Assembly (NCBI RefSeq): GCF_001583495.1
Contig: NZ_LQAQ01000033.1
Span: 1-35,244, forward strand
Direction of reading: 5' to 3'
DNA: 35,244 nucleotides
From: Flammeovirga sp. SJP92
GTDB taxonomy: Bacteria; Bacteroidota; Bacteroidia; Cytophagales; Flammeovirgaceae
Position 1 is the stretch's first letter. Every line of letters begins with the position of its first letter. Under the pieces are notes generated by a model that saw nothing but the letters and a program-made list of their open reading frames with translations, was not told the DNA's origin and ran no database searches. Positions 9,418 to 18,010 of this stretch are shown piece after piece. A program made the translations under genes and the position numbers.

Positions 9418-10863
9418 TTAATTCTCTCTTCTCCATATAAAACTTTCCTCTAATAAAAGTTGATACTCTTCTTCCATCACCTTCTTCATTTTCTTTAAAA
9501 CCTTAGGTTTAGAAGAGGCTAGGTTGTTTGTTTCTCCCAAATCATTTTTGATATCATAAAGCTCAAAATTGGTTAGCTTGGCACTTTTCACTAATGCTTC
9601 ATTTCCGTCATAAAGATTATGTAACTTGGGTAGTTCTTTTCCATCTACAGTTAGTGTGGCCAATACCTTCCAATCTTCCGATCGCATCGCCACACGTTGT
9701 TGATTTAGGGCATCATAAAAAGCCCAAACCAGTGGTTTTACTCTCTTCTTTTGTCCTGTTTTTATCCATTTCACAAAAGACTCTCCATCCAATTCATGCT
9801 TGTTTTCGAGTTGAACACCCGATATTTCTGCTAACGTTGGCATAAGATCGAGTGCTGAAATGACGGCATCAGAAGTGCCATTAAAGGTTTCATTCCCCAT
9901 CCAATATAAAATCCCAGGAACTCTAATTCCGGCTTCATTGGTCCAAAGTTTCATACCTTTCAATTCCCCCGGAGAACCATAAGAATGCTTGGCTCTACTG
10001 TAACGCATAAGTGTTTCTGGCCCATTGTCAGACGTAAAGAAAATCAGTGTGTTCTCTAATTTATTCTCTTCTAAATAATTCAATAATCGCCCAACGGCTA
10101 GATCCATATTTTCTACGTTTGCAAAGTACTTTGCTTGTGCTTCATTTTCACTGAGAGGCAGGTATTTATCAATCAGCTGTTGTGGTGAGGCAATGGGCTC
10201 GTGAGGTTCATGAAATGTGATCTGTAAATAAAAGGGTTGATTTGTTGGTTTGGTATTTAACCAACCGATCGCTTCATCTACTACAATTTGGCAACTGAAG
10301 CCTTCCAATTCACCTACTTTATTTCCATTTCTTACAAAATTGGATGGATTCTGATGACTTGGAGATGCGTTGTTATGCGTTGCAAACCAATGATCGAAAC
10401 CAAAATAATCTGGCTTAGGTTGTGCATCACTATTGAACCTAGAACTGCAGTGCCATTTTCCTGATAAACAAGTTGCATACCCTGCCGATTTTAGTACGGA
10501 TGGTATCGTATTTTCAAACTCCTGTAAGTGAACTAAATCTCTTAAATCATCACTTCTTTTATACCCTGGAATAAAATCATAAATCCCCACTTTATTGGGG
10601 CTTTTTCCTGTCAACAAACCCGCTCTTGATGGTGAGCATACTGGTGCAGAAGAATAACAATTGGTCATCAAAATTCCTTTTTGAGCCATGTTATCCAAAT
10701 GAGGTGTTTTAATTGTAGGGTGTCCATAAGCAGATAAATCGCCATACCCCAAGTCGTCACATAGAATGACCACAATATTGGGTTTTTCTTGTGCTTTTTT
10801 TTGCCCCATTGTAGAAAGGCAGTTTATCGCTATTAGTAATATAGTAAATAAGTAATTCTTCAT
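9418..10863 (-). CDS. Type I sulfatase (arylsulfatase)
   Basis: Secreted S1 sulfatase of 481 residues. The signal peptide ends near STMGQ. PNIVVILCDDLGYGDLSAYG holds the metal-binding Asp pair. The formylglycine motif is C76-SPSR, followed by AGLLTGKSPNKVGIY. FFTSDNGPET and ELKGMKLWTNEAGIRVPGI lie in the middle and FELYDIKNDLGETNNLA near the C-terminus. The ATG at 10863 is chosen because the only longer start is a TTG at 10872. It is 49 bp ahead of the esterase gene and 169 bp after GH31; that wider gap contains a palindromic repeat. Family certain, substrate unknown. Confidence 0.93.
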   Translation of the reverse strand: MKNYLFTILLIAINCLSTMGQKKAQEKPNIVVILCDDLGYGDLSAYGHPTIKTPHLDNMAQKGILMTNCYSSAPVCSPSRAGLLTGKSPNKVGIYDFIPGYKRSDDLRDLVHLQEFENTIPSVLKSAGYATCLSGKWHCSSRFNSDAQPKPDYFGFDHWFATHNNASPSHQNPSNFVRNGNKVGELEGFSCQIVVDEAIGWLNTKPTNQPFYLQITFHEPHEPIASPQQLIDKYLPLSENEAQAKYFANVENMDLAVGRLLNYLEENKLENTLIFFTSDNGPETLMRYSRAKHSYGSPGELKGMKLWTNEAGIRVPGILYWMGNETFNGTSDAVISALDLMPTLAEISGVQLENKHELDGESFVKWIKTGQKKRVKPLVWAFYDALNQQRVAMRSEDWKVLATLTVDGKELPKLHNLYDGNEALVKSAKLTNFELYDIKNDLGETNNLASSKPKVLKKMKKVMEEEYQLLLEESFIWRREN

Positions 10864-10918
10864 TTTTATCAATTCGTTATATTTTGAGAGCTAAAATGGT
10901 TCGTGTTGTGGTCCTTGA

Positions 10919-10939
10919 GGACGTTGCAATGCAACGTCC
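10919..10939. repeat. Perfect palindrome inside the enzyme operon
   Basis: Two exact 10-bp arms, GGACGTTGCA and its reverse complement, flank a single A. The element lies in the 169-bp gap between GH31 and the next sulfatase. The right arm continues as CCTACA. Short palindromes built on (TA)GGGACGTTGCA are, as far as I recall, dispersed in many genomes, so this may be a decayed copy of such a repeat. In the transcript it would form a strong hairpin with almost no loop and no U-run, so it is not a typical terminator. Confidence 0.7.
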
Positions 10940-11032
10940 CTACAAACGGTATCCAAACACTATGGAAACACCCTATTTCATGTATTAAGTAATCACAACT
11001 TTAAAACAAGATTTATAAGGAGGATCTTTCAT

Positions 11033-13672
11033 TTATAATTGTACTTGCAGTGTCTGACCTTCAAAAGCAATCTCTTCTGTTTTGCTTCCTACTAGCTCCA
11101 CTTGTAATTGCATTGGTGATTTTCCAAAGTCGATATAATCACCGTTCCCTTTCTTCACGGTCAAGGTTTTAGCCGTTTCAGAATATTCAAATACCACTTC
11201 CGAAAAAGTTCCTTTTTCATATTCATAAGAAGTATTATCATCTTGATAAAGTGTATATTGAGCATCTTTACCAGGGTAGATTTTCAATTTTAAAGGTTCA
11301 TCAGTGGGTTGTGTAGCGTATTGTACCTTAGGGCCGATTGGAAGGATAGAACCCGCTTTGACGAAGATAGGTGTTTCATCAAAATCAGCTTTTGCTCTTA
11401 CCAATTGTCCTCCCTGCATTTTTTTATTGGTCCAATAGTCAAACCACTCTCCTTTTGGCAAGTAGACGTTTTTATGACGTTGTTTGTATTCCGTCACAAA
11501 TGCCACCATTATATTTTCACCAAAGCATAATTGATCTTTAATGTTCCATGTTTTTTGATCATTGGGATAATAGAATGCCAAAGGACTCATTAGTGTATGC
11601 CCATCTTTTGTGATTTTCCATGCTTCCGAATAGATATAAGGCATCAGCTGATAACGGAGATCAATAAACTTACGGGCAGACGTTTCAAAAGCTTTTCCAT
11701 ATCTCCAGATTTCCGTTTCTGAAACATATCCATGAATACGGAAAATCGGGCTGAATGCTCCAAACTGAAACCAACGGTTCAACAGCTCAATAAATTCCTC
11801 ATTAGTATATTGATCATCGTAGATGGGGTTGATGGAATTGGCATCTCTAAAGAAACCGCCAATATCATGCGACCAATAAGGCATTCCCGCCATCGTGAAG
11901 TTTAGACCCGCTGGAATTTGTTCTGCGAATTGCTCCCATGTTGATTGTACATCTCCTGACCAAGTGGCTGTACCATATCGTTGTTGACCAGGGTAAGCAG
12001 AACGCGTCAAATTGAAAATACGCTCGTTTGGATACTCCTTTCTTTTTCCTTCAAACATGGCTTTGCTGACCAACAATGAATACGCATTTTTCACTTCCTT
12101 GAAAGGGCCGATTGCCGTTTGCACATCATTTCTTGGTTTTGAAGCAGGTTCTGTTCCATCAAGCCAAATTGAATTCACTCCGAAATGGAACATACTATCA
12201 CTTAGCATTCTGTAATAACGCTCACGAACGCCTTCATCATAAAAATCAAGATTGTGATTTCCTTTTCCGAGTTTGTATTGCAGTAAATCATATTTTTCTA
12301 ACAAAGGCGTATTATTGACCATTGGCCAAACCGAAACCATCAAATTCATATTGAGGTCATGCACTTCATCCGCCATTGCTTTAGGATTAGGATATTTGCT
12401 TCTGTCCCATTCCGGTCCCTTTGTTCCATCAGGCCAATAGAACCAATCCTGTACAATATTATCCACCGGAATTTTTCTTTTTCTCAGCTCTCTTGCATTC
12501 TCTAATAATTCTTCTTGATTATGGTAACGCTCACGGCATTGCCAAAAACCATAAGATTTTTTAGAAAATAATTTCGATTTACCCGTCAAGTTGTGGTATT
12601 CAGCCAGAACTTTTCTTGGATTTTCACCATGAATCAAATAATAGTCAATTACATTGCCTTCCTCACTGCTAAACACTGTTTTGTCAAAATCTGGCTCATT
12701 GTAAAATAATCGGCCTTTCATTTTCTTGGCTCCGGTATTTTGGAAAGTGATCTTATAAGTCTTTCCTGCTTGAAGTTTCTTTGTTCCCGAATGACAAGTT
12801 GGTACCCAAATCGTTGCATAGTTGATGACCGTATCATTATCGATCAATACACGAATTTCACCACGCATTCTATTGGATTTATCACTTTCTACAAAGAAGC
12901 TGTACTCCCCCGTTTTTTCTGGAATAAAGGTCGTCACTCTAATGTTTTTATCATTATTTTCCTTCATTTTATGCTTTACAACATTCTCTGCATCTTGCCC
13001 CAAATTTTCCTCCTCCACACTTGCAAAAGCTTCTTCTTTTTGATCAAAAGAAATTTCATGTTGTGCTTGATTAAAATCCGTCACACTATAGTTATGCCAG
13101 TAAATACCATAGTTGTTGGTAGACATCAAGAAAGGAATCGCTACTTCCTGATTGTATTGCTGTAAACGATTAGATACTCCCCTCCAGTTTAAAATATTAC
13201 TCTGAAACTGTCCCAATCCATACAAGGCTTCATCACCTGCCACAAAAGCTTGTGAAACTTTCCAACTTGCTTTTTTATTTTGATTGATATACGTCAGATC
13301 ATTCGTCTCACTGACCAACTTTTGCCCCTTCGCATCTTGATACTCAATTGTACCGTCTGCATTGACAATAAGTTTTAAAGCTTCAGTAGAAATGCTCAGT
13401 TGCTCCTCCGATTTTTTCATCTTCCAGTTGACATTCTGAGGTTTCAAAACCGTAACATAATCGGGGTGCTTTATCGGTTCTACACCTACCAAACTTTTTT
13501 GAACATGAATAATAGATTCATCGATAATTTCGATGGTTAAATTCAAGCTATCCATTTGTACAGTGACTTTATTATCAATTTCTGTAACCGGATATTTAAA
13601 TTGTCCACATGATGACAAAATAAAGCTAAGACCTATAAAGCCAAATAGTGTATTTTTGAATACCTTTTTCAT
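11033..13672 (-). CDS. Glycoside hydrolase family 31 with PA14 insert (alpha-xylosidase/alpha-glucosidase type)
   Basis: Retaining alpha-glycosidase of 879 residues, anchored as a lipoprotein (FILSSC, Cys22). After the N-terminal GH31 beta-sandwich comes an inserted PA14-like module at about residues 225-335 (EKTGEYSFFVES, GKTYKITFQNTG), an arrangement known from bacterial alpha-xylosidases. The catalytic barrel begins at SYGFWQCRERYHN. The nucleophile is Asp505 in IWLDGTEP and the likely acid/base Asp574 in TWSGDVQSTWE. PYWSHDIGGFF and FRIHGY are further GH31 signatures. The ATG at 13672 is preferred to a GTG one codon earlier. It lies 9 bp after the beta-helix gene. The WLDGTEP form fits the alpha-xylosidase branch, but alpha-glucosidase activity cannot be excluded. 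Confidence 0.93.
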   Translation of the reverse strand: MKKVFKNTLFGFIGLSFILSSCGQFKYPVTEIDNKVTVQMDSLNLTIEIIDESIIHVQKSLVGVEPIKHPDYVTVLKPQNVNWKMKKSEEQLSISTEALKLIVNADGTIEYQDAKGQKLVSETNDLTYINQNKKASWKVSQAFVAGDEALYGLGQFQSNILNWRGVSNRLQQYNQEVAIPFLMSTNNYGIYWHNYSVTDFNQAQHEISFDQKEEAFASVEEENLGQDAENVVKHKMKENNDKNIRVTTFIPEKTGEYSFFVESDKSNRMRGEIRVLIDNDTVINYATIWVPTCHSGTKKLQAGKTYKITFQNTGAKKMKGRLFYNEPDFDKTVFSSEEGNVIDYYLIHGENPRKVLAEYHNLTGKSKLFSKKSYGFWQCRERYHNQEELLENARELRKRKIPVDNIVQDWFYWPDGTKGPEWDRSKYPNPKAMADEVHDLNMNLMVSVWPMVNNTPLLEKYDLLQYKLGKGNHNLDFYDEGVRERYYRMLSDSMFHFGVNSIWLDGTEPASKPRNDVQTAIGPFKEVKNAYSLLVSKAMFEGKRKEYPNERIFNLTRSAYPGQQRYGTATWSGDVQSTWEQFAEQIPAGLNFTMAGMPYWSHDIGGFFRDANSINPIYDDQYTNEEFIELLNRWFQFGAFSPIFRIHGYVSETEIWRYGKAFETSARKFIDLRYQLMPYIYSEAWKITKDGHTLMSPLAFYYPNDQKTWNIKDQLCFGENIMVAFVTEYKQRHKNVYLPKGEWFDYWTNKKMQGGQLVRAKADFDETPIFVKAGSILPIGPKVQYATQPTDEPLKLKIYPGKDAQYTLYQDDNTSYEYEKGTFSEVVFEYSETAKTLTVKKGNGDYIDFGKSPMQLQVELVGSKTEEIAFEGQTLQVQL

Positions 13673-13681
13673 CACTTATCG

Positions 13682-15118
13682 CTACTTAATAGTTTTCGAT
13701 TGTAACTGAATATCTTTTTTGAAAATATGGTTATTGAACCCTTCGTCTGTTACTTCACTTGCTGAAATACCATGATTGCTTTTTGCATTATCATCGAGTT
13801 CAAGAGGGTGTGCAGTGAAATTATGGATGATGTTATTGCCAGCATAGTAATTTTGATCCTTGCCTCTCATCCCAATGGAATTGTTATTCCCTCCGATTTT
13901 TATGGTCAAGTCTTGATCCGTCTTTCCTTCGGGAATTAATGATTTTAAAACCACTTTATGATTGGAACCGATCACCATAGCCGCACAACCCATTCCATTG
14001 TATGATTTCCCTTCGTAAGGAATCAATGTGATTTCAGCGTTCATTCCTTCATCTCTCTCATAGTCCACGCCTAAGGCAGGGCCATGTTGCGTATCTGCAT
14101 AACAATCAATGATATCACCCGAGCCAATACAGAAACCTCTTTGACAGCCAATCGCCGTCGTTCCTCTTACATATTTTTTACCAGTAGCATGCGTGAGTGT
14201 GACACCCGCTCTCATATTTTTCACAGTGCAATTCAAAATAGTGGGGTTGGAAGTTCCTCTTTTATATTCCTTCCCATTGATCACAGTCTCCCCTCCATTG
14301 TAAGCTCTAATGCCTTCTTCTCCCAAACACATCATATATCCAGCAGGCAATTTGTAGCCCCAATACGTCATAAAACCAGCTTTATCACCATCAGAACCTG
14401 ACCCTTCTTCTGCCAGCATATCATCTGATGATCTCATTTCACCTTCCACATAACATCCTTCAATAATGGGCTGATCTGCCGCTTGCATAAAGATGGCATG
14501 ACCATAACTTCGGTGAATAACAGTTGTATTCTTCAAATGGTTTTTAAAACCTCTTACCAAGCATGCAGAGTGTTTATAATGTTTGATGACATTTCTTCCG
14601 CCTTTCCCAAAAGTTTCCCCATAGCCATAAGGATAAGAACCTTTGGTAGAAACATGAAAACCTTCAATTCTGTTGTTCGCTCCATCCATTACAATATTAC
14701 ACGCACCTTCTTTTGGGTAATCATAAACAGTTCCCACGTCTACAAGCGTCATGTTTTTGATGACATTATTATTGCCGATGGTTTGCACTTCATAAAAGTC
14801 ATCGTAGTCTGTGAAAGCATTGAAAACAGCTGTTTCTACATTGATGGTCACATCTGTAAAATCATAAGTACTGTTATTTCCTTGAAACAAAAAGAGTACA
14901 TATACTTTGTGATTTAAGATATTCGTAAACTCTTTGAACTTACCCTTTTTTACGTCTTTGGCTGTGACCGTATAAGTGCCTGGTGCAAGTTTTACATTGA
15001 CATTATTTTGTTTTAAATAAGGAAGTAATTCTTCAATTGAATTGACTTCTTGCTGTGCTAAAATCGTTGTACTTATCATCAATGACAGTACTAAGAGTAA
15101 CCATTTTTTATGTTCCAT
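13682..15118 (-). CDS. Secreted right-handed parallel beta-helix protein, candidate polysaccharide lyase or hydrolase
   Basis: Protein of 478 residues with a signal peptide ending at ILAQ. The body is a parallel beta-helix seen as repeating short strands with Asn/Gly turns (GNNNVIKNMTL, GANNRIEGFHV, NPTILNCTVKN). It aligns over nearly its full length with the N-terminal 515 residues of the protein at 18011-20362. Blocks shared by both include SYPYGYG (161-167), a KHS...LVRG...NHL region (182-195), SYGH (204-207), IEGCYVEGEMRSSDD (219-233), GIRAY (269-273) and THATGKKY (309-316). The clustering of His, Arg, Lys, Glu and Asp in these blocks suggests an active site. I do not recognise a described CAZy family. 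Its place between GH95 and GH31 (gaps of 8 and 9 bp) points to glycan cleavage; a lyase role would explain GH88. This version has no T9SS tail, so it is probably periplasmic. Confidence 0.8.
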   Translation of the reverse strand: MEHKKWLLLVLSLMISTTILAQQEVNSIEELLPYLKQNNVNVKLAPGTYTVTAKDVKKGKFKEFTNILNHKVYVLFLFQGNNSTYDFTDVTINVETAVFNAFTDYDDFYEVQTIGNNNVIKNMTLVDVGTVYDYPKEGACNIVMDGANNRIEGFHVSTKGSYPYGYGETFGKGGRNVIKHYKHSACLVRGFKNHLKNTTVIHRSYGHAIFMQAADQPIIEGCYVEGEMRSSDDMLAEEGSGSDGDKAGFMTYWGYKLPAGYMMCLGEEGIRAYNGGETVINGKEYKRGTSNPTILNCTVKNMRAGVTLTHATGKKYVRGTTAIGCQRGFCIGSGDIIDCYADTQHGPALGVDYERDEGMNAEITLIPYEGKSYNGMGCAAMVIGSNHKVVLKSLIPEGKTDQDLTIKIGGNNNSIGMRGKDQNYYAGNNIIHNFTAHPLELDDNAKSNHGISASEVTDEGFNNHIFKKDIQLQSKTIK

Positions 15119-15126
15119 CGAGTCTG

Positions 15127-17655
15127 TTATTTTAATGTTGATAGTTTAATTTCTTGTCCTTTCTCTGTAGGTATATCGTATTCGAAATATGGTTTAGTTT
15201 CAAAAGGTTCGACTGTAGTTTGTGATGCTGTCAAAGGCCTTTTGATAGAAGGTGTCTGGTAAAAGAAATTGGGATTGTCTGAGGAAGCGATTTTAATATT
15301 GTTTCCATTATTCAAGACCAACTTCTCATAAGTTCTAATCCTTAGATTTCCACCTATTGTAGATTGAATTACCGCCTCTTTTAATTTGCCATTTTCCCAC
15401 ACCAAATTCTTTACCTCAAAACCACCACGAGCTCTCAAACCTTGAACCTGACCTTTGGGCCAAACATCTGGCAACGCTGGAAGTAGTTGAACAGCTCCAT
15501 CATGGCTTTGTAAAAGCATTTCTGTTAAACCCGAAGTGAATCCAAAATTTCCATCAATTTGGAAAGGTGGATGTGCATCGAGCATATTAGGATATGTTCC
15601 TCCTCCGACTTGAGACTCTGATCGGCCTACCAATTTGATCTGATTTTCCATTAAACGGTAAGCATGATTTCCATCCAGTAATCTTGCCCAAAGATTTATT
15701 TTCCAATTCATAGACCACCCTGTAGACGGATCACCTCTGTAGATCAACACATTTTTAGATGCTTGTGTCAACAATAGTGTGTTGTAAGGTGAAATTTGAT
15801 TGGATGGAAATAATCCATAAAGGTGTGAAACATGTCGATGATGATCTTCTGGATTATCCCAATCTTGCATCCACTCTTGTAATTGTCCATGTTTACCGAT
15901 TTGCATTGGGGCCAACTGTGTTAATGTTTTTTCCATCTCTATTACTAAATCCTCATCTTTCTCTAGAAGCTTTGCTGCTTGGATAGTTTTAGTGAAAATA
16001 TCAAAGAGCAGTTGATTATCCATCGTGGTCCCATAAGCTATATTCACCATTTTAGGATGATGAGAGGGCCTGTTCTCTGGAGAGGTAGAAGGGGAAATAA
16101 CCAGCCAATTTTTCTCAGGTTCCGAAACGGCAAAGCTTAAGCAAAATTCAGCCGCTCCTTTCATTGCAGGGTACACGGTTTTCAGATAATTTACATCTCC
16201 ACTAAACATAAATTTATCCCAAAGGTGCTGACTTAACCATACACCTCCCATCGGCCACATTCCCCAAGTTGCACCATCTACAGGTCCGCAAATACGCCAT
16301 AAGTCAGTGTTGTGATGCGTCACCCAACCTTTTGCACCGTACATATCTTGAGCCGTTTTCTGCCCTGCTACAGAGAGTTCTTTTACCATTTCAATTAAAG
16401 GCTCATGCATTTCTTGAAGGTTGGTAACTTCGGCAGGCCAGTAATTCATTTCTGTATTGATGTTGATCGTGTACGCACTTTTCCAAGGCGGTGTCAGGTC
16501 ATTGCACCACAACCCTTGCAGGTTGGAAGGCTGTCCTCCAGGCTGAGAAGAACAGATTAACAGATACCTTCCAAACTGAAAATAAAGTGTAGCTAATGAG
16601 GGGTCATTTTCTTTACTAAAATTTTGAATTCGTAAATCCGTTGGTTTTTCAGAAGCTTTCGTTTTTCCTAAGTCAAGCGTTACTCTTTTGTAGAATTTTT
16701 GATAGTACTGCGTATGATTCTCTATTAATTTTTTGAAGGATTTTCTTTCTGCTTTTTGGATTGCATTGGTTGCTAATCGATGTGGATTTTCACTGAGCTC
16801 TTGGTAGTTGACAAAATTAGTGGCAATCGCTACATAAAGGATCACAGCATCAGCCTTGGAAACCTTGATGTCTTGACCATTGGCTACAACTTTCCCACCC
16901 TCATTGTCTATTTTTACCTGTGTTTCAAATTTTACTTTCCCTTTGATGTAATCCGCATCTTTAGGCAATCTTTTGTTCTTACCATCCGCAGAGGTCCCTT
17001 CCATTATTAAAGTTTTATTTGAAGGAGTTGAGATCTTTACTGTTGATGGTGAAGGTCTTGAGGCTGACAAAGTAAAATCAATTTTTCCTTTTTTATTGGC
17101 TGTAAGGCGAATGATCATCACCTGATCCGTGAAAGAAGTGAAAACCTCTCTTTTATATTTTACACCCTCCACTACATAAGAAGTGGTGGTCGTTGCTTTT
17201 TCAATATCTAATTCACGATAGTAATCAGCATATTCCGCATGTTGAGGCATACTTAAGAAAATATTGCCCGCCGTTTCGAAGTTCATTCCGTGAGAAGTTT
17301 TTGAAATAAACTTGTCATTGGCTAATCGGTGTGCCTCTTCATATTTATCATTAAAAAGCAAAGTACGGATAGTTGTCAAAGCGTCCTTTGCATCAGGATT
17401 GTCATTGCTATGCGGACTACCCGACCAAAGTGTTGCTTCATTCATTTGAATGTTTTCTTTCACCGGATCACCATGAACCATAGCACCTATACGTCCGTTA
17501 CCAATTGGCAGGGCTTCATTCCAATTAGAAGCAGGAGCATCATACCATAATTTATGCTGTGCACTAAGTGACGTTATGCAAATAATGCATAGTCCTATGG
17601 CTCCAAATATTTTTCTAATACAATCCAATGTTCTACTTTTTTCTATTCTAAACAT
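15127..17655 (-). CDS. Glycoside hydrolase family 95 (alpha-L-fucosidase or alpha-L-galactosidase)
   Basis: Inverting GH95 enzyme of 842 residues with a signal peptide ending at LSAQ; periplasmic. The family opening ([24 protein letters not shown]) lies right after cleavage. By analogy to the Bifidobacterium fucosidase AfcA, the Asn pair is N398 and N400 in [15 protein letters not shown], the general acid is E527 in SPSTSPEN, and D701 in DGNFGFTSG completes the site. Thr396 stands two residues before the first Asn, where AfcA has His. From memory this Thr marks alpha-L-galactosidases, so L-galactose may be the target. It is the first gene of the enzyme operon. A LacI-type palindrome lies about 150 bp upstream and a second palindrome directly before the start codon. 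Confidence 0.95.
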   Translation of the reverse strand: MFRIEKSRTLDCIRKIFGAIGLCIICITSLSAQHKLWYDAPASNWNEALPIGNGRIGAMVHGDPVKENIQMNEATLWSGSPHSNDNPDAKDALTTIRTLLFNDKYEEAHRLANDKFISKTSHGMNFETAGNIFLSMPQHAEYADYYRELDIEKATTTTSYVVEGVKYKREVFTSFTDQVMIIRLTANKKGKIDFTLSASRPSPSTVKISTPSNKTLIMEGTSADGKNKRLPKDADYIKGKVKFETQVKIDNEGGKVVANGQDIKVSKADAVILYVAIATNFVNYQELSENPHRLATNAIQKAERKSFKKLIENHTQYYQKFYKRVTLDLGKTKASEKPTDLRIQNFSKENDPSLATLYFQFGRYLLICSSQPGGQPSNLQGLWCNDLTPPWKSAYTININTEMNYWPAEVTNLQEMHEPLIEMVKELSVAGQKTAQDMYGAKGWVTHHNTDLWRICGPVDGATWGMWPMGGVWLSQHLWDKFMFSGDVNYLKTVYPAMKGAAEFCLSFAVSEPEKNWLVISPSTSPENRPSHHPKMVNIAYGTTMDNQLLFDIFTKTIQAAKLLEKDEDLVIEMEKTLTQLAPMQIGKHGQLQEWMQDWDNPEDHHRHVSHLYGLFPSNQISPYNTLLLTQASKNVLIYRGDPSTGWSMNWKINLWARLLDGNHAYRLMENQIKLVGRSESQVGGGTYPNMLDAHPPFQIDGNFGFTSGLTEMLLQSHDGAVQLLPALPDVWPKGQVQGLRARGGFEVKNLVWENGKLKEAVIQSTIGGNLRIRTYEKLVLNNGNNIKIASSDNPNFFYQTPSIKRPLTASQTTVEPFETKPYFEYDIPTEKGQEIKLSTLK

Positions 17656-17667
17656 CCAATTTTTACC

Positions 17668-17681
17668 AAGTAGATCTACTT
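17668..17681. promoter_or_regulatory. 14-bp perfect palindrome in the GH95 leader
   Basis: AAGTAGATCTACTT is a perfect inverted repeat ending 12 bp before the GH95 ATG on the minus strand. It could be a regulator site or a small hairpin that hides the translation start. It differs from the TGCAATCGATTGCA element further upstream. Only one copy was noticed, so function is uncertain. Confidence 0.4.
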
Positions 17682-17800
17682 CTATTTATTCATTTCAAGT
17701 CAATTCTTTTTAGACTAATAATCAACAACTTAATTGTTTTAATATTTTATCTATCAGTTCTTTAAACCTTGATCATCCCTCTTTTTCTAGCTTAAAAAAG

Positions 17801-17814
17801 TGCAATCGATTGCA
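17801..17814. promoter_or_regulatory. LacI-type operator candidate upstream of the GH95 operon
   Basis: TGCAATCGATTGCA is a perfect 14-bp palindrome with a central CG, as is usual for LacI-family operators. The same 14-mer occurs at 33352-33365 ahead of the transporter operon, next to the LacI-family gene. It lies about 146 bp upstream of the GH95 start. This placement suggests that the long enzyme operon belongs to the regulon of that regulator. Confidence 0.7.
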
Positions 17815-17973
17815 TCTATAATCAGAAAAAAAAAGAGTTTTTTTATATCCAGAAGTAAGACTGATAGTCTTTTGATTTTAGTTTTTATACTGTGTTGTTG
17901 TTGTATTGATTATTAATTTCTATTGAAGAGTTTTACCTAATGTTGTAAAGAGATCTTTTTGATAAATGAAAGG

Positions 17974-18003
17974 AGTAGGAAGCCCCTTTTTGAACTTCCT
18001 ACT
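17974..18003 (-). terminator. Hairpin terminator after the T9SS beta-helix gene
   Basis: A perfect 9-bp stem (AGTAGGAAG with CTTCCTACT) and a 12-base loop sit 7 bases beyond the stop codon of the minus-strand beta-helix gene. Read on the minus strand the stem is followed by CCTTTCATTTATC, moderately T-rich. This supports an end of the susC operon here and an independent start for the GH95 operon. Confidence 0.6.
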
Positions 18004-18010
18004 ATCATTG

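Larger units (their letters stand above)
17656..18010. other. Intergenic region between the uptake operon and the enzyme operon
   Basis: These 355 bp hold no convincing gene. From high to low coordinates (the direction of transcription) they contain a hairpin terminator for the preceding beta-helix gene, the operator-like palindrome TGCAATCGATTGCA, and the palindrome AAGTAGATCTACTT 13 bp before the GH95 start. I found no convincing TAnnTTTG promoter box on the minus strand here, although a GH95 promoter is expected. Confidence 0.6.

Noticed and set aside
11015-11030. AAGGAGGATC, looking like a Shine-Dalgarno site
   Set aside because: It is on the plus strand with no plus-strand gene after it; the genes here run on the minus strand.
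12740-13165. A 141-codon plus-strand reading frame opposite GH31
   Set aside because: It lies wholly antisense to a well-conserved GH31 gene, has no recognisable domain and no promoter; a shadow frame.
14483-14917. A 144-codon plus-strand reading frame opposite the beta-helix gene
   Set aside because: It is antisense to a gene with a conserved paralogue, and its composition is that of a shadow frame.
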